This document shows positions 53,797 through 64,000 of a stretch of DNA of 64,000 nucleotides, piece by piece. Source of the stretch: Bimuria novae-zelandiae CBS 107.79. Lineage: Eukaryota > Ascomycota > Dothideomycetes > Pleosporales > Didymosphaeriaceae. The stretch lies in contig ML976716.1 in assembly GCA_010015655.1 (NCBI GenBank), positions 364,421 to 428,420 of the forward strand, written 5' to 3'. Position numbers and translations under genes: made by a program. The notes below the pieces were generated by a model that made no database searches, was not told the DNA's origin, and was given only the letters and a program-made list of their open reading frames with translations. Within the stretch, counting starts at the first letter, position 1. Each line of letters begins with the position of its first letter.

Positions 53797-55172
53797 TTAT
53801 CGTCGTTATCGACCTGAACAGATCATACAACACACAGCAACTGAGAAGCGCGACGATGATCACAGAAACAAAAGGGCGCACCGTAACAATACGCAACTGC
53901 CAATGAGGGCGCCTTGTACGTAGTCATGGCATAGATGCGGCATTATAAGTCATCAGATAATCTGACTCTCCCATTCGACCTTCGTTCCATGCATTTGTTC
54001 ATTGTATGATTCTTTTGGGTGTGAATCCATTCTTTGTCGTGCATCCCTCCACACATTCTCATTTTTTTTTCTAGAATACCGCAGCAGCCATCTAGACTTC
54101 ACGTTCCATCCAGTCGTCGAATCGGATCACGGGGGAAATTGGGAAAGAGCGGTGCTACGGGTGTTGAGATAACCGAAGCTCCATTCGTTTGGTAACGCAG
54201 CAGCGCATAGTAGGACATGAATTACGTATAAAGATGCTGTATTTACGGTGCGTCTTAATTTTATGTTAGCGTTGTAGTGCTGGGTTGGATGTAAAGTTAT
54301 TTAGCGGAGGGAGGGCTTGCGCAGACGTCCTATTGCACATAGATATCTCTACCATTCTATTTAGCTTATGTTCTTTGCGTATACACACAACTAAGTTCTC
54401 TCACTGCATTTAATACTCCTGGGAGGAAATCCAGGCGTGGTTCTTATTACTAAATATCTACTATTAACACTATTTCTGCGTCCCGCACTCTGTCCTAGCA
54501 TTCTTTCCTATTTCCTACTCGCATACCACCCGCCGCCGCTGACACCTGCAATACGTACCGCCCATAATCCCGGAATATCTAGATAAGGCGAAACTGTAGA
54601 CCTTTGGAGTTATAAACGGAAGAGATAGTACTAGTGTGTTTTGCAGTCGATGGCTGGACGGTCGGTATAGATTTAACCCTAGCGTTGGATTTTGTTGCTT
54701 AGGTCTGTGTTGAACGTAATTTGTAACAGAGTGAACAGTGCTGGCCGCAGAGACTCCGTAGTTGCAGTGTGTTATTGAATTCATTCACGAGCATTCATCA
54801 CAGGTTGTGAATAATTAGACATTGAAATAAACAAACTATTATCTATGGCACCATGATTCGTATAAAGAGCAGGAGCTAGCACTTCCAAATTTTCCAGTAA
54901 GCAAAAAACATGTTGCAAACAATTCGTCTAAATTCTAATTAGCTAACGCAACGTATCAAGAAAGATGCGGCGAGCGGCTCTGCTCAGCGAACCGCGCCGC
55001 GCCGCGCCTGGCCTTGAAACACTGCACCACCCCCAGGATAAAAGGACAAGTAATCGCACCCCATCATCTTCTTACTCCTAACATTACGCTTAGCCCGCTC
55101 TGTTATTTTAACCATCGATACACTGCGACTGTCATAACCAAATTCTACCATAAGTACCTGCGAACCAAAACA
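53797..55172. other. Intergenic region without a recognisable gene
   Basis: Mixed composition, somewhat AT-rich at 54200-54480 and 54770-54960. One 89-codon frame on the minus strand (54515-54784) has no domain or splice support. Near its end it includes the upstream region of the secreted protein gene. Confidence 0.55.
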
Positions 55173-55713
55173 ATGCGCTCCCTCAACTACCTCACTCCCC
55201 TCTTCCTCGTCTTCTCGCCCGCAATCTTCGCACTCGATTGCCCTAATACCGGCAGGCAGAGTAGCCCCGGCGGTGTATATCACTACTTCGGCGAAGACGC
55301 CTTGCCCAACAAGCCCAAACCGAACTGTCCCGCCAACGACTGCTGGGAAGGCTGCGCGTATGATGTTCCCAAAATGTCGAACACATGCATAACGAGTAAC
55401 TATGGGACTATTGCGCCTGATGATGGAGGGTACTGTTATATCTACGAGAGCAAGCACTGTACCGGCGACCCAATGAAAGTCGATGGGAACATAGCGTGAG
55501 TGGTTCTGATTGACGAGGGTAAGTTGTGTGGTGTGTGAGGAGTGGGCTGATGTTTGAGATAGGAAGACCGAGTGTCCGGGGAATGGGCAAAGCGCAGAGC
55601 GCTTCAGCTGCCGGGGCTCATGGAGGCTATCGCGACTTCTGCGTCAAATTTGTGGGCTAGATATGATTGTTTTTGATAATTTTGTTCTTCTCATGCATGT
55701 GCATTTCGAGTGA
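55173..55713 (+). CDS. Small secreted cysteine-rich protein (effector-like)
   Basis: Predicted 157-residue secreted protein of unknown function. Exon 1 (55173-55495) encodes a signal peptide MRSLNYLTPLFLVFSPAIFA followed by a Cys-rich mature part: LDCPNTGR, NCPANDCWEGCAYD, NTCITSN, GGYCYIYESKHCTGD. A 67-bp intron (GTGAGT...TAG, 55496-55562) leads to exon 2 with KTECPGNGQSAERFSCRGS, adding two Cys; the total is ten or eleven. The C-terminal 35 or so residues are uncertain: in the alternative frame the same exon ends sooner, at a TAG near 55660, with GYRDFCVKFVG. The intact signal peptide, small size, high Cys content and position 3.4 kb from a RIP-affected island are features often seen in fungal effectors (inference). 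No homologue recognised. Confidence 0.72.
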
Positions 55714-56378
55714 ACATGTGGAAATAAACGGGACGCAGAGCTGGCTGGGCATATTGATTCGTTTGCTTTAACACTCTTTTTGCATAGTCTGTTCTCTTAC
55801 AGCATCGTCCTATCTTCCCGTTATGTCCTCCCTTTCAAACCTCCCGTTATGTCGAATCCTCGCGAATCAACACTGTGGGTGATGCAGAGCTAGCTGCGCA
55901 TTTTCGTGTGATATCATTGACGTGAGAAATTGTATAGCGCCGCTGGCGCTCCAACGTGGACGATGAGGCGATTTGTGGACTGGTAGAGATCCGGGTGGCC
56001 AGAAGCCGGTCGTACCTGTGACGAGGCTCACAATCCTGTTACTGCCCGCTATCACTTTGGCGCGATCGCCATTTTGTGCATTTCGTATTTCGACTGCCGT
56101 CCGCGTGATGACCTGACTGGAAATTCAAACCCTGCGCGGGTGGGTGCAGAGCCAAACGATGAGGCTAGCGAAGTATCGTGCGCACTGTTGCTCGGCGCTG
56201 TGAGCTCGATATCGGGGTCGAAAAGATATCAAGTACCCTTTGATATCGCGGACGGACCTGAGATGTATCGAATCTTCAAGGGGCTACTTTTCTGCATCTT
56301 GGCGCACTTCGCATGTCGACGATATCTTCTGAACAGTTGAGAGAGCAGCACCAACAATGCTCCACTGTGGCGCCCGCC
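55714..56378. other. Convergent intergenic region
   Basis: Between the 3' ends of the secreted protein gene and the SAT4-like gene. Nothing recognised. Confidence 0.55.
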
Positions 56379-57578
56379 TCATACTGTCTGAAAGAGTCGC
56401 ATCTCAGGTTTGATAGGCGACAACGGTGTAGCCGGCGGTCTAAAAGTATCGTCACTACTAAACGTAGGCGCGGGACTTGGTATAATCAGTGTTCGTGGCG
56501 GTACTGGTTCCCCTAGAGGTGAAATACGCTCTGCAACCAACTTCTGTCCCGGGCTTGGGCTTCTCGCCCGGACTTTTTTCAGCGTCTTTCGAACGAGCGG
56601 TCGTAAAAAAGGCATCGAAGCCGCGATGATACCAACATGCTGTTCAACCTGCGACCATATGAGTAAGTTCCCCCACTGTAGTCCTGCCTCTATGAAGCCA
56701 GATAGCCACCGCATAGTCACCGCCAGTCTTATTGCAGACGCCGCAATTGCGACAAGACCGAGGCTGAAGATAGAAACGAGCTCGACGCGCTTCCGCATGG
56801 GCATGGATCGCAGGCTCATGAAGAATGGCATAGGCAGAAGCCAGACGATTCCGTCGGTAGCAAGATTGTAAGCGGCTTGCGTGCGCCACAGAGGCGAAGG
56901 ATCCATGCATTGGGTCGGGAAAATGCCCGAGAATTCCTTCAAAAACACGTCGCCGTCCCAGGCTATGTGCGGCGGGTTGCATATGAAGATGCTGACGAAG
57001 GCCATTGCCAGGCTGGAGAGGATGACAAAACCTAGCATGCCGCGGACGATCCAGTAGTAAGAGCGATGGGTTGCGGCCACGTAGTTGTAGAAAAGTAAGA
57101 TGGACGTTTTGATCAAGAGGTGGTCAATGATGTAGTTCAGGCGGAATATCCACATCATGAGAAGGCCCCCAGTCGCAACTTTCTTCCATGGTTCTACGAT
57201 CTAAATACATCAGTTTTCTGTGCTGTGATTTTGAAGCTCGCAACTCACAATATTATTGTCCGCATCGTAAGTGCCTCGGTAGTCCATGTATATGATCTGG
57301 TAGTAATTGATAATAGGCGTTCCCCAAGTCGCAATCTGCGGGGTCAGTAATGCTCGTTCGTCTCTCTCGAAAAGGATACTCACAAGAGCTGCAAGCATTA
57401 CCCAGTCATGAGATCCAAGTTTGCCCACAAGATGGTAGCGACTGTAGAACCTGGAGAGGTCAGTTTCGCGTGCCGAACGAGGCAGGGCCCATCCCACATA
57501 CCGAAGAGCTACCACGACGGTGGAAAGGTTGGTAAGCGTGAACGCCACGACGACAGCGAGAGTTCCATGAACCGCCAT
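56379..57578 (-). CDS. SAT4/rhodopsin-like integral membrane protein
   Basis: Predicted 350-residue fungal membrane protein of the SAT4 family with about seven helices; function unknown, some relatives act as PTH11-like receptors. Four exons: 57578-57502, 57450-57384, 57335-57249 and 57200-56379, all GT-AG and in frame. The first helix is GTLAVVVAFTLTNLSTVVVA, followed by DWVMLAAL, TPIINYYQIIYMD and the family hallmark LLIKTSILLFYNYV. Then VILSSLAMAFVSIFICNPPH, the conserved Cys/Trp loop with QCMDPSPLWRTQAAYNLATD, and two more helices ending VGIIAASMPFLRPLVRK. The cytosolic tail is Ser/Pro-rich. It looks intact, unlike the relative at 18949-20340 on the other side of the island. Confidence 0.87.
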
Positions 57579-59436
57579 GTTCGGTCGACGACGATGCGGA
57601 GAAGGTTCAGCTGGCGTCGCTCATGGGAACCGGTGGCTGGACGAGCAGAGGGTCGGTATTGTCGAACGGGAGCTGAAAGGGTCTAGATGGGAAGCAAGCC
57701 CCCATATACGAAGCTGCTTGTGCCACGCTCCCTCGAGCGCTAGCTGAAGATGGCGTACGCTCCCAATACTCTCAACGCCAGGAACGACCCGCTGCTAGGC
57801 CAAGCCACACCCGCACGAAACTAGTCAGGAAAGGGCCTGCAAGTGGTGGTGATCGTTGTCAGAACGTAGCAAACAGCGTTTCGAGTGGCTGATAAGAGAT
57901 TGGACTGGTGAGACTTCACACACGGAAACGTACGATGTTGTGTCGAAGTCACACCAACTCGTGGGAACACAACGTCCCATGACTTCGCCTTCCCCGCATC
58001 CTTCTGGCGCTCGCTTCCAGGCTGAAAGACGCGCATAAGCAAGCTTGCAGGCAGACATTGCTCGAGCCCGATTATTGGTCAGTGCTGGATAAAGTTCTGC
58101 TCTGAACACCCATTATACCCGCCCTGGGACCTGAGTCGACGAACCGAAATGCCACCTGAACGCCCTGGTATCAGCGTTTTGCGAATCAAGCCCCTTCGGA
58201 AGACCTCAATGCGCAATGCTTGTCTTAACAGCGATCTTTTTCCACGACCTCCATTTCCTATGCTCTTTCGGCATGTTTTGCGCGGTCATGAATGTTGCGC
58301 GCGAGAGTGGCACAAACCGATATTGGAAAGGGCAGGGGCGAATCCATCGAGTTGAGTGAGATTACGAATAGTGGGGCCGAAGCCCACGGCAGGAAGCGAC
58401 CCGTTCGGCAAGCCACTGCGTCCCGGCAACCACGGTCTCGAGGTGGCGATTGTCGAGCTTGTCAACAGGGGCACGAATTTGACAAGTGCCGTGCCCATGT
58501 GCGTGCCTGCCGGCAGATGAGATGCAAAGCCCGGTAGCTGCAGGATGTGCGTAAACAGCCGGTGGTCTGCATACCAAATGAAGGATTTAGAGAGTCGTAG
58601 ATGTGGCCAGGTTGTAATTATGTAGATGAGTATTCATGAAAACGGCAGTAGGCGAAAGGTGACAAGCCGTCGGAAACGGTTGTCAGCGCCTCGTGCAACG
58701 GACGACGGCGCACGTTGGCTAGGCAGCTTGGCACAGGCTAGTCTTAGACCCACGTCGTTGATCGCTCCTTCAGATCCCCTTTGTCGCTGCCCCCTAAAAC
58801 TAGAGGCTAGAGTAGTGGAGAGGAGGCTCGCGTATGTATGAGATTCACGACCCTCATCGGCATCGACATTGCGCCATGTTATTGCATTAGAGAGATGCGC
58901 TATCGAATCCAGAGCCGTGGGAAGACTTCGTCATCGTCATCTTCAGATCCAAGTTCTCGATCGATACCGCCTTGATCAAACATCCTCATATTACTTGCGG
59001 CCTTAATGCTGGCGTCATCGTGTCTCCGACTGCTTTTCCTGTACTAGGGGCTGACGTATGAGTAGGGTAGTTCGTAGCACGTGGTAGGGAGAAGGAGACG
59101 ATGGACCAGGCATTGGTATCTCTGCTTCCCATCCGCTTGTTGGTAGCAGGAAGGCATTTACAGACCTCTCCTCTGTATATATTCATTTTCCGTTGCATTC
59201 CTTCCACACGTGAGACTTCGGCAATGTCTGAAAGATTTCCTCGCATACCCCAGACGTAGGGCAGCTGGTTGATCGATGATGCTCCCAGCACATGCAGTCC
59301 ACACGTCGAAGCACTCCACAATCTCAACTGCTAAACATCGCTATGCCATTACTAAGGGTATCCCATCCTGTCATCTGCCACTTTTATCTATCCTACATCT
59401 CCCCTCCCCTCCCCTTCATCCCTCCAGCCAGGTATC
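57579..59436. other. Intergenic region without a recognisable gene
   Basis: Upstream of the SAT4-like gene and downstream of the DUF2235 gene, both on the minus strand. Short frames on both strands lack domains or connecting introns. Confidence 0.5.
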
Positions 59437-61400
59437 TCAAACCCGCATACTACTCCTCCTCGGACTCTTCTCAACCTCACTCCTCGCCCCCTCCCACCAT
59501 GCCTTATCCCTCTCCCTCCGATGCGGCATACTCTCCCTCACAACACTACTCCTCTCATCAAAGCTGCCCGCCCTACTCCTCCCCGTCCCCCCACCTTCTC
59601 TATCCACCCTACTCCTACTCTTCCCCCTCTTCCCCCCCAGCCCCGCAGAACTCCTCGCCCCCACAGCCCCCGGCTCCGTAAAACTCCTCCTCTTCACATC
59701 CGCCATACTCGCGCTCAACGGCCTACTCTTCTTCGACTTTTTAACCCCCGTAGCAGGCGGTCTCTTTACATAGTCATACGTCTCAGGATCCCTACGACAC
59801 AGCTCCTTTTCTATGCCCCAGAGCGGGGCCTCAGGGAGGATTTTCACGGCGAGGGGGTCCTTCCATTTGAGTTTCCAGTGGATGTCTGGGTCGGACGAGG
59901 GGGTCGTGTAGTCGACGACGAGCTTGTAGTTCTGGGTGAGGGCGGGGCACTCGTAGAAGGCTTTGTCGTTGACGCCGGGGCCACCGAGGCGGTAGCGCGA
60001 GCGTGCGGAGGCGTGGATGTATTCGTTTGTGTATTGGAGGGGGCGGTCGGTGGGGCGGCAGGTGAAGGGGTCGGTTTGGGTATAGTGGCCTGGGGTGCGG
60101 AGCTATCTTTGTTAGCGCTCCCTTCTTCTATAATTCCTCTCTCTCCACGTTTTTGATCATATATGGATGGATGGAAGGAGGGGGGAAGTACCGAGGTTCC
60201 GCCCAAAGCGTACACGCCCGTGGCGGAGTTGTATATCTCGCCAAACGACCACGGACGAATGTCCTGCCCCTCTCGCTTGTAATACCTGTCGTTATCGTCC
60301 TCCTGCTCGAACAGGTACTCCTCTCTCATATCGAGGAACGGCGCTAACTGACTCATCATCCACGCGAGCGTGATGTTCGCCATTTGCTGGTCGTCATATC
60401 CACCGCCTACATTCGAGTGCACACCCGGAAACCACACCTGTCTCAGCGTCGTCTTATTCCCGGGCGGCTTCTCCCACACCGCTGGGCTGAACGCAGTCCT
60501 CCGCTCATCCAGCGCAAGAGCCTGGAACGCGTTTTCAATACAGTTGCTCAGCTTCGTGTCGTAGAAAGACATCTCTTTCGACTCCTTGGCTTGCACGCCG
60601 AGCTTCTGCAGGAAATTGAAGCGAGGGGTTCCAAGGGAGCCTACTGTGTCCCACACGGCGATGACCTTGATCTTGATGTCGAGCCTCGTGAGACCCCGTC
60701 TTTCTAGCTCATCCGCATATCGCGGAGAAGACGCAGACGGCTTGTGGGGAAAAGGAACGTTCGGATTCTTCGGCACGTATTTCGGATCTCTCCTGTGCTG
60801 GACGTCTTCGAACACTTCCGGCAGCGCATTCAACCCCTTCTTCGTCAACAGCCCCACCTCCCCTATCAACCCGCCTATACTTCGCGCCGTGTACGCTCCT
60901 CGAGAAAACCCGAGCAGGAAAATCTCATCGCCAGGGTGGTAATTATTCGCGAGGAAAGAGTACGCTTCTCTCACGTTTTCGCCGAGCCCTTCGCCCGTAG
61001 CACCAGAGATTAGGCGATTCAAACGGGTCCCCTGGCTGCCAACGCCAAAGTGGTAATTCACAATCTGCGGAACACCGTCTTGACTGACCGCTTTGATAGC
61101 TCTCGAGATCCGCGTGACGTTACTCGGAACGCTGAGTTTCCCATTGATCATGCCATTATCAGAGTTTAACCATGTCCCGTCGCACGCCACGATCAACCTC
61201 TTGAACATGCCCCTCCCACCACTGAGGCCCGGCGCATCGACGAAAACCGGGCCTCGGCTTTTTGGACGTGGCGATGCAGGGAGTACGATTTCCAGAGGGG
61301 GTTTCGGGGGCACGGGGACGACGATGGGGACGGAGCCTCGCGCATTGCTGGGGGCGCGACTGTGACTCCTCGCTCTCGAAGGTGGTGCCGCCTGGGACAT
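59437..61400 (-). CDS. DUF2235 (Tle1-like) alpha/beta hydrolase
   Basis: Predicted 624-residue protein with a DUF2235 catalytic domain. Bacterial members include the Tle1 type VI secretion phospholipases; fungal members are uncharacterised, so lipid hydrolysis is an inference. Two exons, 61400-60192 and 60102-59437, joined across an 89-bp intron (GTACTT...TAG) to give YALGGTS-LRTPGHYTQTDPF. The start is the first in-frame ATG. A disordered 65-residue N-terminus precedes FKRLIVACDGTWLNSD (the DGT oxyanion motif, about 71-80). Then come nucleophile elbow LLGFSRGAYTAR (Ser about 166), VIAVWDTVGSLG (acid) and WFPGVHSNVGGGYDD (His). The C-terminus is basic and Ser/Arg-rich (about 120 residues). 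No signal peptide. Confidence 0.88.
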
Positions 61401-63330
61401 TGAAGCTCGTCTATCCGCGGATCTCCTCTTGTAGCGTTCTGATTCGGGCGATGGGAAATATCCCGAGTCGCTGCTCTCCGGGGAATCCAGGGTGGGAACT
61501 ATTTGAGTTTTGCGGGAGATGTGGAATCTCGAGAAGGGTAAGGAGCGTTGGGGTGGATATGCGGTCGAGACGAAGGCCAGGTTGTGCACAGTCGAACAAG
61601 GGAGTGGAACGACTCCTCAGTATATCTTCCTGGTAGGTCGTGAGATGTCGGCGAGACTGACGCAAAGGTGCGCTGAACGTTCAGTCGTGGTCAGCACTGG
61701 TTGCGCCCAACTACAACCACGTGGTTTCGGCCACCCTTCATGCACGTAAAGCGGGAGCGCCGGCTCCCTGCGTCGTCGACCGCCCAATCCAAACCCAAAC
61801 CGCAACTCTCCAAACTCTTTTTCAATGTTTCCAACGTTCGTCGTGAGCTGCCCCAACCTTCTCTTTCAGCGCTTTTCCCAGCCTCGCACAGTAGCACCAC
61901 ACGGAACCCTGCGTCAACCACAAAAACACAACAGCGCGCGATCGTCCAAAAAGGTGGTTGATGTCGACACAAGAAAGAGCGCAAACCGCAGGAAGGAGTA
62001 TACTGTGTATGCGAACGCGCTGGCACAAAATCTCACATGAGTTGGGCGTCAAGTTCGTGATGATCTCACCCTACGCCAGCGCGACTTCGCTTCGCTTGCC
62101 GGTGGCTGGAAACGCGGTGGCTGGAGCCTCACCTCTCACAATTCACCCAGAAAAAAAAAAGCGTCCCCCCCGTCAAAGTTCCCAACCCGGCAGCTCAGCG
62201 CAAGCTAGAACAAGGCGTCGAAAACTGTCATTGACTTGGTGATAGTGGCGGTCTGCAAAGGTAAACACAGCCAACTCATCGCCAAACAACGACCGGGCAA
62301 GCAACGTTTCCTCGGACGTACTCGCCAAGTCAGCGATGCCCAGGATGGCCCCTCGAGATCTGCCTTTGGGCATCGGTGAGTTGTCCAGCCTAAAGGGCGC
62401 ATTCTGGCCGGTATAGAACTGCAACTCTTGTGGGGCGCATATGCGAGTAGGAAAATGCTGTCCCTGGACCTCGACTTCTGGACGCATAGTCGACCGGAGT
62501 ATTTGCGGGTCGTATACAACACATCACCTAACCTGCGCAGCGGCATTGCCATTGGCCCAAATATGCGGTGTCTGAAGGGCTCAAGTGTTACGCGCAACCT
62601 CACTGCTATGGACGGACCGTAGCTCTCTCTACGGATAGATCGCATGCAGTCGTTGGCCAGGCCAACATCGAAGCGGGTAGAACGACCAGATGGCGACTAC
62701 TTTGCGCTCGCGTCGCGATTGGTTCAAAGTTACGGTGTTCGATATGCGGGAGTAAGCTGTCGTGCATGCGTTCACCGCCTTGCGCTGCAACATGCTGGCT
62801 GCCAGGCGATGCGCAAGCACGCAAGCAAGCAAGCAAGAGCGATCTGGCAACCATTACACCCTCAGAGCTTGGTAAATGCTCATCACAAGTCCAGACGGAG
62901 AAGGAGTAGAAGATATCAACTGTTTTTCCAATTCGAACACTTTTATCTGATGTGCATGATGTTCTTCGCAACACTCGTTGCTCACCCCACCCATTCACCC
63001 TCCCGCGTGCCGCAGGGAACCGCCAAGTAACAGCCAGTGCCTCGCTAGGAATAAACCAACACACTATCGTACAGACAAGATCCCAAGCCCGCCACCTAGA
63101 CACCCAAAATCGCCCCAGAGTCTTCCAATTCGACTCACTGGCTGACCAATTTCGCCGCGAAGCTCCGTCTAGAATATGACACCATTAATAAAGAAGTAGC
63201 AGACAGATAACGATGTAGCCAGAAGGATAAGACAGCGGAAATAGTGTCAAAATGAAATGCCAAAAAGAGATTCGTCAACTAGTTTCGTGTCCTCTGTAAA
63301 TCGCAATTTCCGGTGTTGGTGATTTCGTTC
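61401..63330. other. Intergenic region without a recognisable gene
   Basis: Upstream of the DUF2235 gene and downstream of the partial gene at the window end (both minus). Contains a poly-A run near 62151. No domain, RNA gene or transposon end recognised. Confidence 0.5.
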
Positions 63331-64000
63331 CTAGTAGTTGCCCAGGAGGTCGTCGAGCTCATCCAGCTCAATGTTCTCCGGGCTCTTCATGTCTGACCAC
63401 TCGTCGTCATGTTCAGACCACAACTCGGTCGTCTTGAGAGCCAAGACAGGTGGCGGCATCTCGATGTTTAATGACGGCTTGAGGAGCGGGCTGCTGATGG
63501 TGAGCATCGGGTCGAAACTCGCGCGCTCCATCTCGCCAAACAAGGCAGCAGCCGTCTCCGAGTTCTTCTTCGCTGCGCTCTCTTCTGTCTCCTCAAGCTC
63601 CATGATGTAGTCCATCGATGTGTCCATGGGCTGCGTATTCTCAACGGCAGCGCTGGCGGAGCGTTCGCGCTCCGCTTGTTGACTCTTTCTCCGCTCTTGT
63701 AAGACCGACGCAGTCTGCGTGAACTCGCGCTCGTCCTTTTCCAGCGGCGGCGATTGCGCGCGGCGGTTATGCGCAATGTTGTGGGTGGTTGGTGGGTGGG
63801 TGTGGTTCGTGAAGGGATCGCTACTTGAGTCGTCGTAGTCGGAGAGGTCAAGCTCCGGTGAGGGCGACCTCACGTCGCGGCCGTGTGAATCTGCATCGTA
63901 GTCGTCGGATGCGGCAGATGACAACGACGGCGAGATGATGCGCGCGGCAGCTGCAAGGTTGCCTGAGTCTTCCGGGATGGGCTGATGCGGGCTGGTGGTG
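63331..64000 (-). CDS. Acidic protein of unknown function, 3' part (runs off window)
   Basis: An open frame enters from the window edge and ends at TAG 63331, giving 222 residues. There is no ATG to mark a start, and the frame remains open upstream of 63924 to 64000, so the gene continues beyond the window. The visible part is hydrophilic, Ser/Asp/Glu-rich and probably disordered: SPSPELDLSDYDDSSSDPF, KDEREFTQTASVLQERRKSQ, DTSMDYIMELEETEE, and an acidic C-terminus DEWSDMKSPENIELDELDDL. Several Ser-Pro sites suggest CDK or MAPK phosphorylation (inference). I do not recognise the family. Confidence 0.7.
   Translation of the reverse strand, partial: TTSPHQPIPEDSGNLAAAARIISPSLSSAASDDYDADSHGRDVRSPSPELDLSDYDDSSSDPFTNHTHPPTTHNIAHNRRAQSPPLEKDEREFTQTASVLQERRKSQQAERERSASAAVENTQPMDTSMDYIMELEETEESAAKKNSETAAALFGEMERASFDPMLTISSPLLKPSLNIEMPPPVLALKTTELWSEHDDEWSDMKSPENIELDELDDLLGNY

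Noticed and set aside
59276..60156. Plus-strand frames rich in Leu/Ser/Pro
   Set aside because: They lie opposite exon 2 of the DUF2235 gene and its 3' flank; composition comes from the Arg/Ser-rich coding strand.

Overview
The window comes from the nuclear genome of a filamentous ascomycete (Pezizomycotina), most likely a dothideomycete. Genes have 48-75 bp introns with GTRNGT donors and CTRAC-like branch points. Fungal-only families are present (Sip5, SAT4/rhodopsin-like membrane proteins, Fot1/pogo elements). A large AT-rich block carries the marks of repeat-induced point mutation (RIP): C-to-T and G-to-A changes that turn Gln and Trp codons into TAG/TAA.

Layout. 1-24830 is a gene-bearing arm of normal composition: a MscS-type mechanosensitive channel with an EF-hand (1724-4603, -), an alpha/beta hydrolase (6267-7611, -), a secreted aldose 1-epimerase (8956-10384, +), a Sip5-like zinc protein (11360-14080, +), a Kinetochor_Ybp2/glomulin-family protein (14519-16423, -), a broken alpha/beta hydrolase (16843-17583, -), a broken SAT4/rhodopsin-like gene (18949-20340, +), the RNA polymerase III subunit C31 homologue (20735-21629, -) and a secreted GMC oxidoreductase (22920-24830, +).

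25174-51736 is one continuous island of transposons inserted into each other. I resolved it from terminal repeats and target-site duplications. It holds a Tc1-like element (25174-26858), a MITE (26866-27153), a two-gene Tc1/mariner-like element E1 (27156-35398) carrying a Ngaro-type tyrosine-recombinase retrotransposon (28733-33258), and a second two-gene Tc1/mariner-like element E2 (35399-51736). E2 is split by a pogo element E5 (36014-37833), a second MITE (37838-38114) and a pogo element E3 (40702-51685). E3 is itself split by a pogo element E4 in its left terminal repeat (40719-42743, containing a 925-base assembly gap) and by a complete chromodomain-type Ty3/gypsy element (43294-50144; 458-bp LTRs, CCTTC target duplication). 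All coding capacity in the island is interrupted by stop codons.

51737-64000 is a second gene-bearing arm: a broken repeat-containing gene (52143-53761), a small secreted cysteine-rich protein (55173-55713, +), an intact SAT4/rhodopsin-like protein (56379-57578, -), a DUF2235 (Tle1-like) hydrolase (59437-61400, -) and the 3' part of an acidic, unrecognised protein running off the window (63331-64000, -). The genes do not form an operon-like pathway. The most informative biology is the nested transposon island, with its Ngaro retroelement and the two Tc1-like elements that each carry a convergent second gene, and the effector-like secreted protein about 3.4 kb from its edge.
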